A stretch of DNA of 64,000 nucleotides from Nocardia sp. NBC_01730 (GCF_035920445.1 NZ_CP109162.1:5890001-5954000); one strand, 5' to 3'. Positions 8,327 through 17,813 are shown, numbered from the stretch's first letter. Made by a program: numbers and translations. The notes: generated from the letters alone by a model not told the origin.

Positions 8327-11152
8327 TCATTGTCCCAAGAGGAACTGAGCGAGATGCCGACCTCGACGCCCGGCCATGGCAACGGCCTGGGTGCGGCAGG
8401 AGAATCCGTCGGCGAGGAGGATCGCGTCGCCTCCCGCAGTACGCAACGCGGGCAACATGCCATTCTCGGCCACCGCGACCGAAATGTCGTAATGGCCGGT
8501 TTGCATTCCGAAGTTTCCCGCCATGCCACAACATCCAGTGATTTCATTCACGTTGACATCCATGTTGGCTAATATTTGGCGATCGAGATCGAACCCCAGA
8601 ATCGCGTGCTGGTGACAATGCGGTTGGACCACCACCGACTGCCCGGTCCGCAATGGCGGGCGCCAGTTCGGCTGCTCGGCGAGGAACTCGGCCAGCGTGC
8701 GCACGGCCGCCGCGACAGCGGCCGACCGCGGGTCGTCCGGAAGCAGTTCTGGTAGGTCCGCGCGCAGGACCGCGGTGCAGGACGGTTCCAGTCCGATCAC
8801 GAGGCCGCCCGCGCGCACGTGCTCGTCCAGCGCGGCCGTGGTGTCGCGCAGCCGGGCACGGGCGCCGTCGAGCTGCCCCGTGCTGATCCAGGTGAGACCA
8901 CAGCAGACACCGCGCTCCGGAATCCGGACACGGTAGCCGAGCGCGGTCACCAGACGGGCCGCGGCCAGCGCGATCTCCGGGTCGAAGGCATTGGTGAAGG
9001 TATCGATCCACAACATCACCTCGCCGGAGCGATCCTCGGATCGGCCACGGGCAGAGCGGGCCTCGAGCCGATCGGGTGCGTCCGCCGACTCGGCGAGCCG
9101 AGCGCCGTCGTCCAGGTCACGCCATATGCGACGGAAACTGCGTTCGGCGAGGCGCGGCACGTCACGGTGCGGATCGATTCCCGCCGCCCGCAGTCCGAGT
9201 CGGCGCAGCGCGGCACGACCGGCCAGTGCGTTGACGACCCGCGGCATCCGGCTCGCGACGGCGAGCCACCGCGGCAGCCAACCCAGCGAGTAGTGATCGC
9301 GCGGGCGCGGGCGATGGCGGTAGCGGCGGTGCAGCGCCTCCGACTTATAGGTGGCCAGGTCGACGCCCGCCGGACAGTCCGAGCGACACGCCCGACAGGA
9401 CAGGCACAGATCGAGCGATTCGGCGACGGCCTGCGACGACCACGGCAGCGCACCCCGGACCACTTCCTGCAGCACTCTCGCCCGCCCTCGCGTGCTGTCC
9501 TTCTCGTCCCTGGTGGCAAGGTAGGACGGGCACATGAAACCGCCGTCGGCGCGGCACTTGCCCACGCCGACACAACGATGGACGGCTGTGCTCAGATCGC
9601 CGTCGTCGTGTGGGAACCCGTACCCGTCCGACGACCCGACACCCGGCAGCCCGGCGAGCCGCAGATCGACATCGATCGGACGCGGCGCGACCAGGACACC
9701 CGGGTTCAGCACGTCACCAGGATCGAACAACGCCTTGTACCTCGCGAAGACGTCGAGCGCTGCGCGGGAGTACATCACCGAGAGCAGCTCCGAGCGGGCG
9801 CGTCCGTCGCCGTGCTCGCCGGAGAGCGAACCGCCATGCCGCACGACCAGCTCGGCCGCGTCGAAGAGGAAGGCACGAAAACGCTGCGGCGCGTCGGCGA
9901 TCGGCAGGTCGAGGCGAACGTGGATGCAGCCGTCGCCGATGTGCCCGTAGAGCAGGCCGTCCACATCGTGGTCTCGGGTCAGCGCGGCGAAATCGCGCAG
10001 GTAGGCGCCGAGCCGCTCAGGTGGAACGGCGGCGTCCTCCCACCCCGGCCACGCCGGGCGTCCGTCCTGTGTGCGACCGGCGAGTCCGGCGCCGTCGGCC
10101 CGAATCTGCCAGAGTGCAGCGGCAGCAACAGAATCGGTGACGATCCTGGCGTCGAGTGCATCCGCGGACCGGCACAGCCGCTGTGCCACCGCCACCGCCT
10201 CCGCCTGCGTCGCACCCGCGGTCTCGACGAACAACCATCCACCGCCGGGTGGCAGTTCGGGGACCCGGCCCCGATGGGCGCGGACCACGTCGACCAACCG
10301 CGCATCGATGCCTTCGACCGCGATCGGCGCGCAAGCCATGACGGCGGCGACATCATCGGCCGCGGTGGCGATGTCGGGGTAACCGAGCACGGTGAGCACG
10401 GTCGCCGCGGGCAGCGCGACCAACTCGACCGTCGCGTCCAGTAGCAGGCCACAGGTGCCTTCGCTGCCGACGAACGCCTTCGCCGCCGACGCGCCCCGCT
10501 CGGGCAGAAGATGTTCGAGACCGTAGCCGGAGGCCTGGCGGCTGAAACGGCCGAGATCGGTGCGCAACACCGCGAGATGCGCCCTGGTGAACCCCGCGAG
10601 CCCCGGCACCACCGACAGGTCGGCGGCCAGCCTGCGCTCCGTGCGGTTGCCGTCCAGAATCCGCAGCTCACGTACGGTGTCGGAGGTGCGCCCCCAGGCG
10701 ACGGCCCGTGGCCCGCAGGCGTTGTTGCCGATCATGCCGCCGAGCGTGCAGCGATTCTGCGTCGACGGATCCGGTCCGAAGCGCAAGCCGAGCGGGCGCG
10801 CCGCGGCCTGCAACTGCGAAAGCACCACACCTGGTTGCACCGTGGCGACGCGCGCCGCCGGATCCAGCGCCAGAATCCGGTTCATGTGCCTGCTGAAGTC
10901 GAGCACGAGCCCGGGGCCGATCGCGTTGCCCGCCACCGAGGTTCCTCCGCCGCGCGCGGTTACCGGCAGGCCGTGATCACAGGCGAACTCCAGCGTGGCC
11001 GCCACGTCCGCGTCGGTCTTGGGAAAAACGACCGCTGCGGGGAGAACACGGTAATTCGAGGCGTCCGAGGAGTACTCCGCGCGGCGGCGTGCGGAGGTGT
11101 CGACCTCACCCGCGATCCTGGCGTGCAGTGCCGCCATCCGGTTCTCGGTCAC
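8327..11152 (-). CDS. Fused FAD-binding and iron-sulfur dehydrogenase (D-lactate/glycolate oxidase-like)
   Basis: A 941-residue fusion of a GlcD-like flavoprotein and a GlcF-like Fe-S protein. The N-terminal PCMH FAD domain has ARGGGTSVAGNAIG and TLGGMIGNNACGPRA. A FAD-oxidase C domain follows with the GHIGDGCIHVR motif. Next come two 4Fe-4S clusters (CVGVGKC...MCPS and CLSCRACRSDCPAG), then two CCG domains (CCGLTW and CCGMAGNFG). It probably oxidises a 2-hydroxy acid such as D-lactate and passes electrons to the quinone pool; the substrate cannot be read from the sequence. The start is GTG with no clear Shine-Dalgarno. It is monocistronic. Confidence 0.88.
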   Translation of the reverse strand: MTENRMAALHARIAGEVDTSARRRAEYSSDASNYRVLPAAVVFPKTDADVAATLEFACDHGLPVTARGGGTSVAGNAIGPGLVLDFSRHMNRILALDPAARVATVQPGVVLSQLQAAARPLGLRFGPDPSTQNRCTLGGMIGNNACGPRAVAWGRTSDTVRELRILDGNRTERRLAADLSVVPGLAGFTRAHLAVLRTDLGRFSRQASGYGLEHLLPERGASAAKAFVGSEGTCGLLLDATVELVALPAATVLTVLGYPDIATAADDVAAVMACAPIAVEGIDARLVDVVRAHRGRVPELPPGGGWLFVETAGATQAEAVAVAQRLCRSADALDARIVTDSVAAAALWQIRADGAGLAGRTQDGRPAWPGWEDAAVPPERLGAYLRDFAALTRDHDVDGLLYGHIGDGCIHVRLDLPIADAPQRFRAFLFDAAELVVRHGGSLSGEHGDGRARSELLSVMYSRAALDVFARYKALFDPGDVLNPGVLVAPRPIDVDLRLAGLPGVGSSDGYGFPHDDGDLSTAVHRCVGVGKCRADGGFMCPSYLATRDEKDSTRGRARVLQEVVRGALPWSSQAVAESLDLCLSCRACRSDCPAGVDLATYKSEALHRRYRHRPRPRDHYSLGWLPRWLAVASRMPRVVNALAGRAALRRLGLRAAGIDPHRDVPRLAERSFRRIWRDLDDGARLAESADAPDRLEARSARGRSEDRSGEVMLWIDTFTNAFDPEIALAAARLVTALGYRVRIPERGVCCGLTWISTGQLDGARARLRDTTAALDEHVRAGGLVIGLEPSCTAVLRADLPELLPDDPRSAAVAAAVRTLAEFLAEQPNWRPPLRTGQSVVVQPHCHQHAILGFDLDRQILANMDVNVNEITGCCGMAGNFGMQTGHYDISVAVAENGMLPALRTAGGDAILLADGFSCRTQAVAMAGRRGRHLAQFLLGQ

Positions 11153-11238
11153 CTGGCCAGCCTAGAAGCTGTGTTTGTTGGCCGCGCGGGCGCGGCGTGT
11201 TCGCGGCCCCCTAATGGCTCGCGTCCGAGCGACCGCCG

Positions 11239-11612
11239 CTGGCGACTTCGTCGCGGACACGGCGGCCGCTCGGACGCGAGCCGGGCCGCGAACAGGCAAT
11301 GCTCGGTCTCGCTGCGCTCGGAACTGGGAGTTGAGCCGATGTGGTTGCGTAGAGGCGGTATCGGCGGCACAGGGGTGTGCCTCGCTCGGATGGCTCGCAA
11401 CTGGGGTGACTGCCACTGGCGACTTCGTCGCGGACACGGCGGCCGCTCGGACGCGAGCCGGGCCGCGAACAGGCAATGCTCGGTCTCGCTGCGCTCGGAA
11501 CTGGGAGTTGAGCCGATGTGGTTGCGTAGAGGCGGTATCGGCGGCACAGGGGTGTGCCTCGCTCGGATGGCTCGCAGCTGCGGTGACTGCCACTGGCGAC
11601 TTCGTCGCGGAC
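11239..11612. repeat. 177-bp tandem direct repeat, two full copies and a partial third
   Basis: Copies start at 11239, 11416 and 11593, with a period of exactly 177 bp. The first two are almost identical; the third stops after about 20 nt, the match being lost near 11612. The unit contains short internal palindromes such as GCGAC-ttc-GTCGC and the word TCGCTGCGCTC. The stretch from 11153 to 11828 has no recognised gene. Because 177 is a multiple of 3, frames run through it on both strands, but their translations look unlike protein. Confidence 0.85.
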
Positions 11613-11828
11613 GCGGCGGACACTTGGCCGCGAGCCATGCCTCGCCTTCGCTCGGCCAGGCGCGGGCTGATGACGGGCAGAGTCCGGTGCGCCTGATCGG
11701 CGCGGCGGCCGGTTTCGCTTTCGGCGGAATGCGGTCGCGCCCGGAATCGACTTGAACTCAACCGCTGTTGAGGTCTTAGTGTCGGTGGCCATGGCTTTGA
11801 TGGGTGGGGAGCGAGAGGGAGAAACGAC

Positions 11829-13709
11829 GTGAGTATCGAATCCGTGGCGTGGAGCCAGATGTACCGGCGGGCGAACGCGCCGCAGGAGCAGCGGCCGTTC
11901 CGACTGGCCACCGCCGAGCGGATCATCCGGTTCGCCGTGCCGCATCGGCGACGGATCGGCGCGTTCCTGCTGTTCAGTGTGTTGTCGGCGGTGCTCGCGG
12001 TCGCCACGCCGGTGCTGGCGGGTCACGTGATCGACGACATCGTCGGCGGGGCGGCGCCGCGCGTGGTGGTCACCCTGGCGCTGGTGATCGGCATGCTCGC
12101 GGTGTTCGACGCGGGACTCGGGCTGGTGATCCGCTGGCTGTCGTCCCGGATCGGCGAGGGACTGATCCTCGACCTGCGCACCGCCGTGTTCGACCACGTG
12201 CAGCGGATGCCGGTCGCCTTCTTCACGCGGACCAGGACCGGTGCGCTGGTCAGCCGCTTGAACAACGACGTGATCGGCGCCCAGCGCGCGTTCAGCGACA
12301 CACTGTCCGGGGTAGTGGCCAATCTGGTGACTCTCGCGCTCACGCTCGGCGTGATGGTCAGTATCTCGTGGCAGATCACGCTGCTCGCGCTGGTATTGCT
12401 TCCGGTGTTCGTGGTCCCCGCGCGCAGGATGGGCAGTCGCCTCGCGAGCATGCAGCGCGAGGCGGCCGGGTTGAACGCGGCGATGAGCACCCAGATGACC
12501 GAGCGGTTCTCCGCGCCCGGCGCGACGCTGGTGAAGCTGTTCGGCCGTCCGGAGCAGGAATCCGACGAGTTCGCGCTGCGAGCGCGCCGGGTGCGCGACA
12601 TCGGTGTGCGCACCGCGATGCTGCAGACCGTGTTCGTCACTTCCCTCACGCTGGTGTCGGCGCTCGCGATCGCCTTGGTGTATGGGCTCGGCGGCTGGTA
12701 CGCCCTGCGCGGACAGTTGGACGCGGGCGCGGTTGTGTCGCTGTCGTTGCTGCTGACCAGGCTCTACACGCCACTGACCGCGCTGGCAAGCGCGCGGATG
12801 GAGATCATGGCGGCGCTGGTGAGCTTCGAGCGGGTGTTCGAGGTGCTCGATCTGAAGCCGCTGATCGAGGACGCGCCTGGCGCGAAGCCGGTGCCGGAGG
12901 GACCGGTCGCGGTGGAGTTGGACGAGGTGAGCTTCGGCTACCCCTCGGCCGACAAAGTGTCGCTGGCCTCGCTCGAGGACGTGGCGAATCTGGACACCCG
13001 CGGCGGGGTGGAGGTGCTGCACCAGGTGTCGCTGCGTGCCGAGCCCGGCCAGCTGATCGCACTGGTCGGGTCGTCGGGCGCGGGAAAATCCACTGTCGCC
13101 CAGCTGGTTTCCCGGCTATACGACGTCGACGGCGGTGCGGTGCGGTTGAACGGCGCCGACGTGCGCGAACTGACTACCAGGTCGATCCGGGAGACGGTCG
13201 GGCTCGTCACCCAGGACGGGCACCTGTTCCACGACACCATCCGGGCCAATCTGCTGCTCGCCCGGCCGGAGGCGACCGAGGACGAACTGTGGGACGCGCT
13301 GGAGCGCGCACGGCTGCGCGATCTGGTCACGTCGCTGGCGGACGGTCTGGAAACGGTGGTCGGCGAGCGCGGCTACCGGCTCTCCGGCGGTGAGCGCCAG
13401 CGCCTGACCATCGCCCGGCTGCTGCTCAAGCAGCCGCGGGTGGTGATCCTGGACGAGGCGACGGCGTCGCTGGACTCGACTTCGGAAGCCGCCGTGCAGG
13501 AGGCGCTCGCGGAAGCGCTGGACGGCCGGACCGCCCTGGTGATCGCACACCGCCTGTCCACGATCCGCGCGGCTGACCAGATCCTGGTGCTGGAGGACGG
13601 TCGAATCGTGGAGCGTGGCACCCACACTCAGCTGTTGGCCGCCGACGGTCGCTATGCGGAGTTGTACCGCACCCAGTTCGCCGACGAAACCGTCACAGTC
13701 GCCGCTTGA
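11829..13709 (+). CDS. ABC exporter half-transporter (fused permease and ATPase)
   Basis: A 626-residue half-transporter. The type I exporter membrane domain (residues about 45-335, six helices predicted) contains the intracellular-loop segment FFTRTRTGALVSRLNND. The ATPase follows with Walker A GSSGAGKST, Q-loop VTQDGHLF, signature LSGGERQ, Walker B VVILDEAT and H-loop AHRLST. It should work as a homodimer exporting lipid, peptide or drug; the substrate is unknown. About 25 residues between the ABC-domain start and Walker A (DKVSLASLEDVANLDTRG) are an unusual extra loop. GTG at 11829 follows a GAGGGAG. It stands alone, after the 177-bp repeat. Confidence 0.9.
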   Translation: MSIESVAWSQMYRRANAPQEQRPFRLATAERIIRFAVPHRRRIGAFLLFSVLSAVLAVATPVLAGHVIDDIVGGAAPRVVVTLALVIGMLAVFDAGLGLVIRWLSSRIGEGLILDLRTAVFDHVQRMPVAFFTRTRTGALVSRLNNDVIGAQRAFSDTLSGVVANLVTLALTLGVMVSISWQITLLALVLLPVFVVPARRMGSRLASMQREAAGLNAAMSTQMTERFSAPGATLVKLFGRPEQESDEFALRARRVRDIGVRTAMLQTVFVTSLTLVSALAIALVYGLGGWYALRGQLDAGAVVSLSLLLTRLYTPLTALASARMEIMAALVSFERVFEVLDLKPLIEDAPGAKPVPEGPVAVELDEVSFGYPSADKVSLASLEDVANLDTRGGVEVLHQVSLRAEPGQLIALVGSSGAGKSTVAQLVSRLYDVDGGAVRLNGADVRELTTRSIRETVGLVTQDGHLFHDTIRANLLLARPEATEDELWDALERARLRDLVTSLADGLETVVGERGYRLSGGERQRLTIARLLLKQPRVVILDEATASLDSTSEAAVQEALAEALDGRTALVIAHRLSTIRAADQILVLEDGRIVERGTHTQLLAADGRYAELYRTQFADETVTVAA

Positions 13710-13760
13710 CCGATCCGCCGGCCCGGATGAGACCGATCATCCTGCGTCGTCGGTGTCCGC

Positions 13761-15275
13761 CTAAAGCGGTGACTGATCCGCATAGCAGGTGATATCGGCA
13801 TCCGGCATAGTTCCCGCGCTGAAGTATGTGTTGATCGCGTTGTTCACGCAGCTGCTCAGTTCGGGCCGGAACGTCATGTGGATACGGACATCCTGCAGCG
13901 TCACCATGCGCGACTCGGACAAATCCTGATGCAGTCGAACGCCATGGGCATAAGGAGTCCGGGCATCTCCCGTCGCCTGCACGATGAGCGCGGGCACCGA
14001 ATTCCGGACCACAGTCGGAGGTTCGACCGGCCGAGGCCAGAAGGCGCACGGCTGAATGTTGTTCGCCATTGCGCCGAACACCGGCTGCGTGGCACGGGTT
14101 TCTTCGATGTTGCGCCAGTACCAGGTGGGATCAATCGGTGCTCCGACATCTCCGCAGGCGATCTGCGCCAGCACCGAGTTCTCGTTGTCGCGCAGCGCCG
14201 CCACTATGGCGCGAAGTCGGGGTGTGCGCGACGTAGTGGGCGGACCACCCGCGGCATCGGCGATCTCTCGCACGGTGGCGGCCATCGCTTCGTTCAGCCG
14301 AAAGTTCGTCAGCAATCCGTGCAGGATGAACGGAAGCCAGTGATCGTCGATCGCAAACCCATCGATGACAATCGGTTGACGTGCGGCGACCCGAACGAGC
14401 TCCTCGATCTTTGCCCGCACCTGCTGCGGAGTGGCACCGAAATGAAATTCGTCATCCCGGATGGCGACCCACCCGGCCCAGTCGTCCAGCGCGATCTCGT
14501 CCGCCGGACCCCAATCCTGAACCAAGCCCTCCCAATACCGGTCAGGATCGATCGCACTGTCCAGCACTACCCGATCACTGCGCTCGGGGAACATCTGCGT
14601 GAACACAGCCCCGAGGTAGGTGCCGTACGACAAGCCGAAGAAGTTGATCTTCTCCTCACCCAGGGCACCTCGCACAATGTCGATGTCGCGCGCGGTGTTG
14701 CGAGTAGTGAACTGCCGCAGCTTGTTCGGATCACGAATCAGGCAGGTCGCGGCCATCCCCCCGGACTGAACGGTGTCGTGCACGAATCCGAGCAAATCAA
14801 GACCTGCCGACCGAATCATCTCGCCTACCGGCCACCCGCACCGCGGACTCCGACCGGATTCGCCGACCCCGCGCGGATCCATGCCGATCAGGTCGTAACT
14901 CGCCAAGACCTCCGGCGACAGGACATCACCGAGCAGATCCAGACTGTCAAGACCCTCCGTACCCGGACCGCCTGGATTGGACAGCAGAATTCCCCGCCGC
15001 CGCGCCGGATCGCCGACCTTCACCCGCGAAATCGCGACGGTCATCGTGCGATCGTCGGACTTCCCGTAGTCGAGCGGCACCAGTACATCCGCGCACTCGC
15101 CACCGGCCTTGTCTACATTCTCGACGCCGCACGGCTTCCACTCGAGCCGCTGGTGATAGAACCGGTCCAACCCGATCGGGTGCGAGTCGTCCACCGGGTC
15201 GGCCTGGCTGTACGCAGGCACAGCCATCAGCAGGGACACCGCCACTACAGACATCGAACGCCAGAACAGGTTCAC
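13761..15275 (-). CDS. Exported alpha/beta hydrolase (Tap-like tripeptidyl aminopeptidase family)
   Basis: A serine hydrolase of about 504 residues with a signal sequence (hydrophobic stretch ending AVPAYSQA). The oxyanion region NPGGPG, the nucleophile elbow GLSYGT (Ser), the late GDARTPY (Asp) and the DVRIHM segment (His) form the expected triad, and the C-terminal domain with SSCV is typical of the TAP_C group. Such proteins trim peptides or hydrolyse esters outside the cell. The start is uncertain: GTG at 15275 gives a sensible signal peptide, while ATG at 15254 and TTG codons nearby are alternatives. GC at third positions looks lower than in neighbours, a possible sign of transfer. Confidence 0.85.
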   Translation of the reverse strand: MNLFWRSMSVVAVSLLMAVPAYSQADPVDDSHPIGLDRFYHQRLEWKPCGVENVDKAGGECADVLVPLDYGKSDDRTMTVAISRVKVGDPARRRGILLSNPGGPGTEGLDSLDLLGDVLSPEVLASYDLIGMDPRGVGESGRSPRCGWPVGEMIRSAGLDLLGFVHDTVQSGGMAATCLIRDPNKLRQFTTRNTARDIDIVRGALGEEKINFFGLSYGTYLGAVFTQMFPERSDRVVLDSAIDPDRYWEGLVQDWGPADEIALDDWAGWVAIRDDEFHFGATPQQVRAKIEELVRVAARQPIVIDGFAIDDHWLPFILHGLLTNFRLNEAMAATVREIADAAGGPPTTSRTPRLRAIVAALRDNENSVLAQIACGDVGAPIDPTWYWRNIEETRATQPVFGAMANNIQPCAFWPRPVEPPTVVRNSVPALIVQATGDARTPYAHGVRLHQDLSESRMVTLQDVRIHMTFRPELSSCVNNAINTYFSAGTMPDADITCYADQSPL

Positions 15276-15367
15276 CAACAACAGACTTCGCCTCTCGACA
15301 TAAGCGATCACGCAGATTGGTGCGACGTGAACCGTAGCCGATAGGGCGGTTCGGTTGTGGTAGCCCA

Positions 15368-15382
15368 CACCCTCTCAGGGTG
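15368..15382 (-). terminator. Short hairpin after the TetR gene
   Basis: Arms CACCCT and AGGGTG with a 3-nt loop, directly downstream of the TetR stop in its reading direction. It is short and has no T-run, so it may be chance. Confidence 0.3.
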
Positions 15383-15384
15383 AG

Positions 15385-16104
15385 TCAAGCATTTCGGCGC
15401 GCATCGAGTCCGACCAGCACGCGGTCCAGCCCGTAGTGGAACTTCCGCTCGCGCATCTCCGCCGGGTCCCTGTTCCAATCGGCCTGCTGAACTCTCGGGA
15501 ACTCCAGCGCCGCTTGCTCTGCGGCGGGCCGGAGATCGGCGATCAGCTCTTTCTCGGTCTGTCCACTGCGCGCCAGCATGCTCAGCCATGCCGCCTCGGT
15601 GATACCCATGCCCACCACGTAGCTGATCACCGTGCCGATGCCGTCGCTCGCCTCGTCGCCGGGGAATCCTCCCGCTTGGAACAACCCGACCATGCGATCG
15701 TTGAGCCGCATCACGTTCGGGCCCAGGTAGGACAGGCCGACCTGGCCGAGCGTCGAGGCCATCCACGGGTGCCGCAGGATCATCGCGCGCAGGCTCTGCG
15801 CGCACTCCCGCGTAGCCGCGCGCCAGTGCGTCGGATCGTCGATCTCCGGAACGCTGATCTCCCCGTACACCTCGTCGACCACCAGCTCGACGAGCTCGTC
15901 GCGATTGGCCACGTGTCGGTAGAGCGAGGTGGCGCCCGCGTTCAGACGCGCACCGAGCTGGCGCATACTCAGCGCCTCCATCCCCTCCGCATCGAGCAGC
16001 GCGACCGCTTCGACCACGATCTGTTCCCTGGTCAGGGCCGGCTGTTCCCTGCCGCGCCGCGGGCGCGTCCACACCGAACCCAGCTGCTGTTTCTCCACGG
16101 GCAT
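15385..16104 (-). CDS. TetR-family transcriptional regulator
   Basis: A 239-residue repressor. The N-terminal helix-turn-helix spans about residues 24-70 (LTREQIVVEAVALL... SMRQLGARLNAGATSLYRHV), and the rest is an all-helical TetR_C-type ligand domain. ATG at 16104 is preceded by AAGGAG at 5 nt spacing; the longer frame runs through the operator region and is rejected. It is divergent from an MFS exporter at 16230, and two palindromes lie between the two starts. The likely role is ligand-relieved repression of that exporter and of itself, by analogy with TetR/TetA and QacR/QacA pairs. Confidence 0.92.
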   Translation of the reverse strand: MPVEKQQLGSVWTRPRRGREQPALTREQIVVEAVALLDAEGMEALSMRQLGARLNAGATSLYRHVANRDELVELVVDEVYGEISVPEIDDPTHWRAATRECAQSLRAMILRHPWMASTLGQVGLSYLGPNVMRLNDRMVGLFQAGGFPGDEASDGIGTVISYVVGMGITEAAWLSMLARSGQTEKELIADLRPAAEQAALEFPRVQQADWNRDPAEMRERKFHYGLDRVLVGLDARRNA

Positions 16105-16138
16105 ATCGACTCCTTCCGTTGCGACCAGCCTAGCGCAC

Positions 16139-16160
16139 GACGTTCGCACTTGCGAACGTC
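16139..16160. promoter_or_regulatory. Perfect palindrome, candidate TetR operator 1
   Basis: Two perfect 10-bp arms, GACGTTCGCA and TGCGAACGTC, separated by 2 nt, between the divergent TetR and MFS genes. The size and placement fit a TetR dimer site. The TetR start is 35 nt away. Confidence 0.75.
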
Positions 16161-16170
16161 CAAATTTCAT

Positions 16171-16205
16171 GCGTACAGTGTTCGCATTACGAGAACTTCG
16201 TACGC
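16171..16205. promoter_or_regulatory. Imperfect palindrome, candidate TetR operator 2
   Basis: Outer arms GCGTAC and GTACGC are perfect, and inner GTTC...GAAC pairs continue the dyad over 35 bp. It shares the word GTTCGCA with the first palindrome and lies nearer the MFS start (16230), so it may cover the exporter promoter. Confidence 0.6.
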
Positions 16206-16229
16206 AACACTGCTGGAAGAGGGTTTCCG

Positions 16230-17753
16230 ATGGACGCGACACCGACCCGCGAACCGAAGCGCTGGTGGATACTGATCGTGCTGTGCCTCAGCACACTGGT
16301 TCTGGTCATCGACAATTTCGTCCTGGCCGTGGCGGTGCCGCCGCTGGCCGAGGACCTGAACGCGACCGCGCAGGACATCCAGTGGATCCTGGACTCCTAC
16401 ATCCTGGTCTTCGCGGGACTGCTGCTCACCGCGGGCAGCCTGGCCGACCGATTCGGCCGACGCCGGGTGATGGTCATCGGCCTCGCCCTGTTCGGGTTCG
16501 CCTCACTGGGGGCGACGCTGGCCGCGAGCCCGATCGAGATGATCGTGGCCCGCACCGTGATGGGCGTCGGCGGCGCGCTGGTGCTTCCGAGCACGCTGTC
16601 GATCCTGATCACGGTGTTCGACGACGAGGAGCGGCGCAAGGCGATGAGCTTCTGGAGCGCCGCGTCGGTGCTCGGCTTGGTCGGCGGCCCCGTGCTCGGC
16701 GGCGTGCTCATCGCGCACTTCTGGTGGGGCGCGGCGTTTTTGATCAACATCCCGGTCGCGGTCCTCGCCATCGTCGCAGCGCTCGTGTTGATGCCGGAGT
16801 CCAGGGGGCCGCGGACCGCACCCGACCTGCCCGGCGCCGTCCTGTCCATGGTCGGCATGACCGCACTGGTGTGGACCATCATCGAATTCCCCAAGGGCGG
16901 TTTCGATCATGCAAGCACCCTGATCACGCTCGCCACCGCCGTCGTAGCACTGACCGCCTTCGTGATCCGGGAGAAGCGGGTGGCCAACCCGATGGTTCCG
17001 CTGAGCCTGTTCCGCAACCGCGATTTCAGCGGCGGCAGCCTGTCGCTGACCCTGGTCCAGGTGGCCAACGGCGGTCTGCTGCTGGTGCTGACCCAGTACC
17101 TGCAATTCGTACTCGGCTACTCGCCGACCGAGGCGGGCCTGGCGTTCATCCCGATGATGGTCGCGTCCATCGTGTTCAACGGGCTTGGCGCGGGGCTCGG
17201 CAGCAAGGTCGGCAACCGGACGCTGGCCGTCACCGGCATGCTGATCTCAGCGGTCGGACTCGGCCTGTTGGCCGGCATGTCCGCCGACAGCGGCTTCGGA
17301 ATGCCGGCCGTCGCGCTGGTGGTGCTCGGCGCGGGTGCCGGTCTCGCGCAGCCCGCGGCCATCGCCGCGCTGATGAGTGCGGTGCCGCAAGAGCAGGCCG
17401 GTGTCGGGTCCGCGCTGAACGACACCATTCAGCAGGCGGGCGCCGCGCTCGGCATCGCCGTCCTGGGGAGCATCCTGTCGAGCACCTTCACCAGCAGCAT
17501 GCCCGAGTCGACGCCGGAACTCGCCAAGCACTCGATCACGGACGCTCTCGCCCTCGCCGCCAGGACCGGGAACACCGAACTCGTCACCACCGCCCGCGAT
17601 GCCTTCACCTCCGCCATGTCGACCAGCTTCCTCGCGGGTGGGGTCGGCATCCTGGCCGCCGCGATCGTCGCCATGTTCCTCATGCGCAACACCAGGTCCG
17701 CGCCCGTCGAGCAGGTCGGCGAGACCGCCGCGGTGGGGGTGCGGGCCGAGTAG
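16230..17753 (+). CDS. MFS drug exporter, DHA2 family (14 TM)
   Basis: A 507-residue proton-coupled exporter of the EmrB/QacA type. Motif A between TM2 and TM3 is GSLADRFGRRRVM, and the helix-5 motif C appears as GGPVLGGVL. The length and spacing suit 14 transmembrane helices. The opening segment VLVIDNFVLAVAVPPLAEDL is characteristic of DHA2 proteins that carry multidrug or antiseptic substrates. The ATG at 16230 has a weak AGAGGG 6 nt upstream. It is divergent from the TetR gene and probably controlled by it through the two palindromes. A strong terminator begins right after the stop. Confidence 0.93.
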   Translation: MDATPTREPKRWWILIVLCLSTLVLVIDNFVLAVAVPPLAEDLNATAQDIQWILDSYILVFAGLLLTAGSLADRFGRRRVMVIGLALFGFASLGATLAASPIEMIVARTVMGVGGALVLPSTLSILITVFDDEERRKAMSFWSAASVLGLVGGPVLGGVLIAHFWWGAAFLINIPVAVLAIVAALVLMPESRGPRTAPDLPGAVLSMVGMTALVWTIIEFPKGGFDHASTLITLATAVVALTAFVIREKRVANPMVPLSLFRNRDFSGGSLSLTLVQVANGGLLLVLTQYLQFVLGYSPTEAGLAFIPMMVASIVFNGLGAGLGSKVGNRTLAVTGMLISAVGLGLLAGMSADSGFGMPAVALVVLGAGAGLAQPAAIAALMSAVPQEQAGVGSALNDTIQQAGAALGIAVLGSILSSTFTSSMPESTPELAKHSITDALALAARTGNTELVTTARDAFTSAMSTSFLAGGVGILAAAIVAMFLMRNTRSAPVEQVGETAAVGVRAE

Positions 17754-17802
17754 CCTGCCACGAAGCCCGGCTCGACCGAATCGAGCCGGGCTTCCTGGCA
17801 GG
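17754..17802. terminator. Long bidirectional hairpin terminator
   Basis: A 14-bp perfect stem (17762-17775 with 17781-17794, 5-nt loop) is extended by a further 7-bp stem (CCTGCCA with TGGCAGG) after one mismatch. It separates the MFS gene from the convergent reductase gene. Confidence 0.85.
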
Positions 17803-17813
17803 TCGGTGGACGA

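Noticed and set aside
8819..10444. A 541-codon plus-strand frame
   Set aside because: Antisense to the FAD/Fe-S dehydrogenase, whose motifs are unmistakable; the plus-strand translation has no domain.
11162..12007. A minus-strand frame running through the 177-bp repeats
   Set aside because: It stays open only because 177 is divisible by 3; it overlaps the start of the ABC exporter and the peptide looks random.
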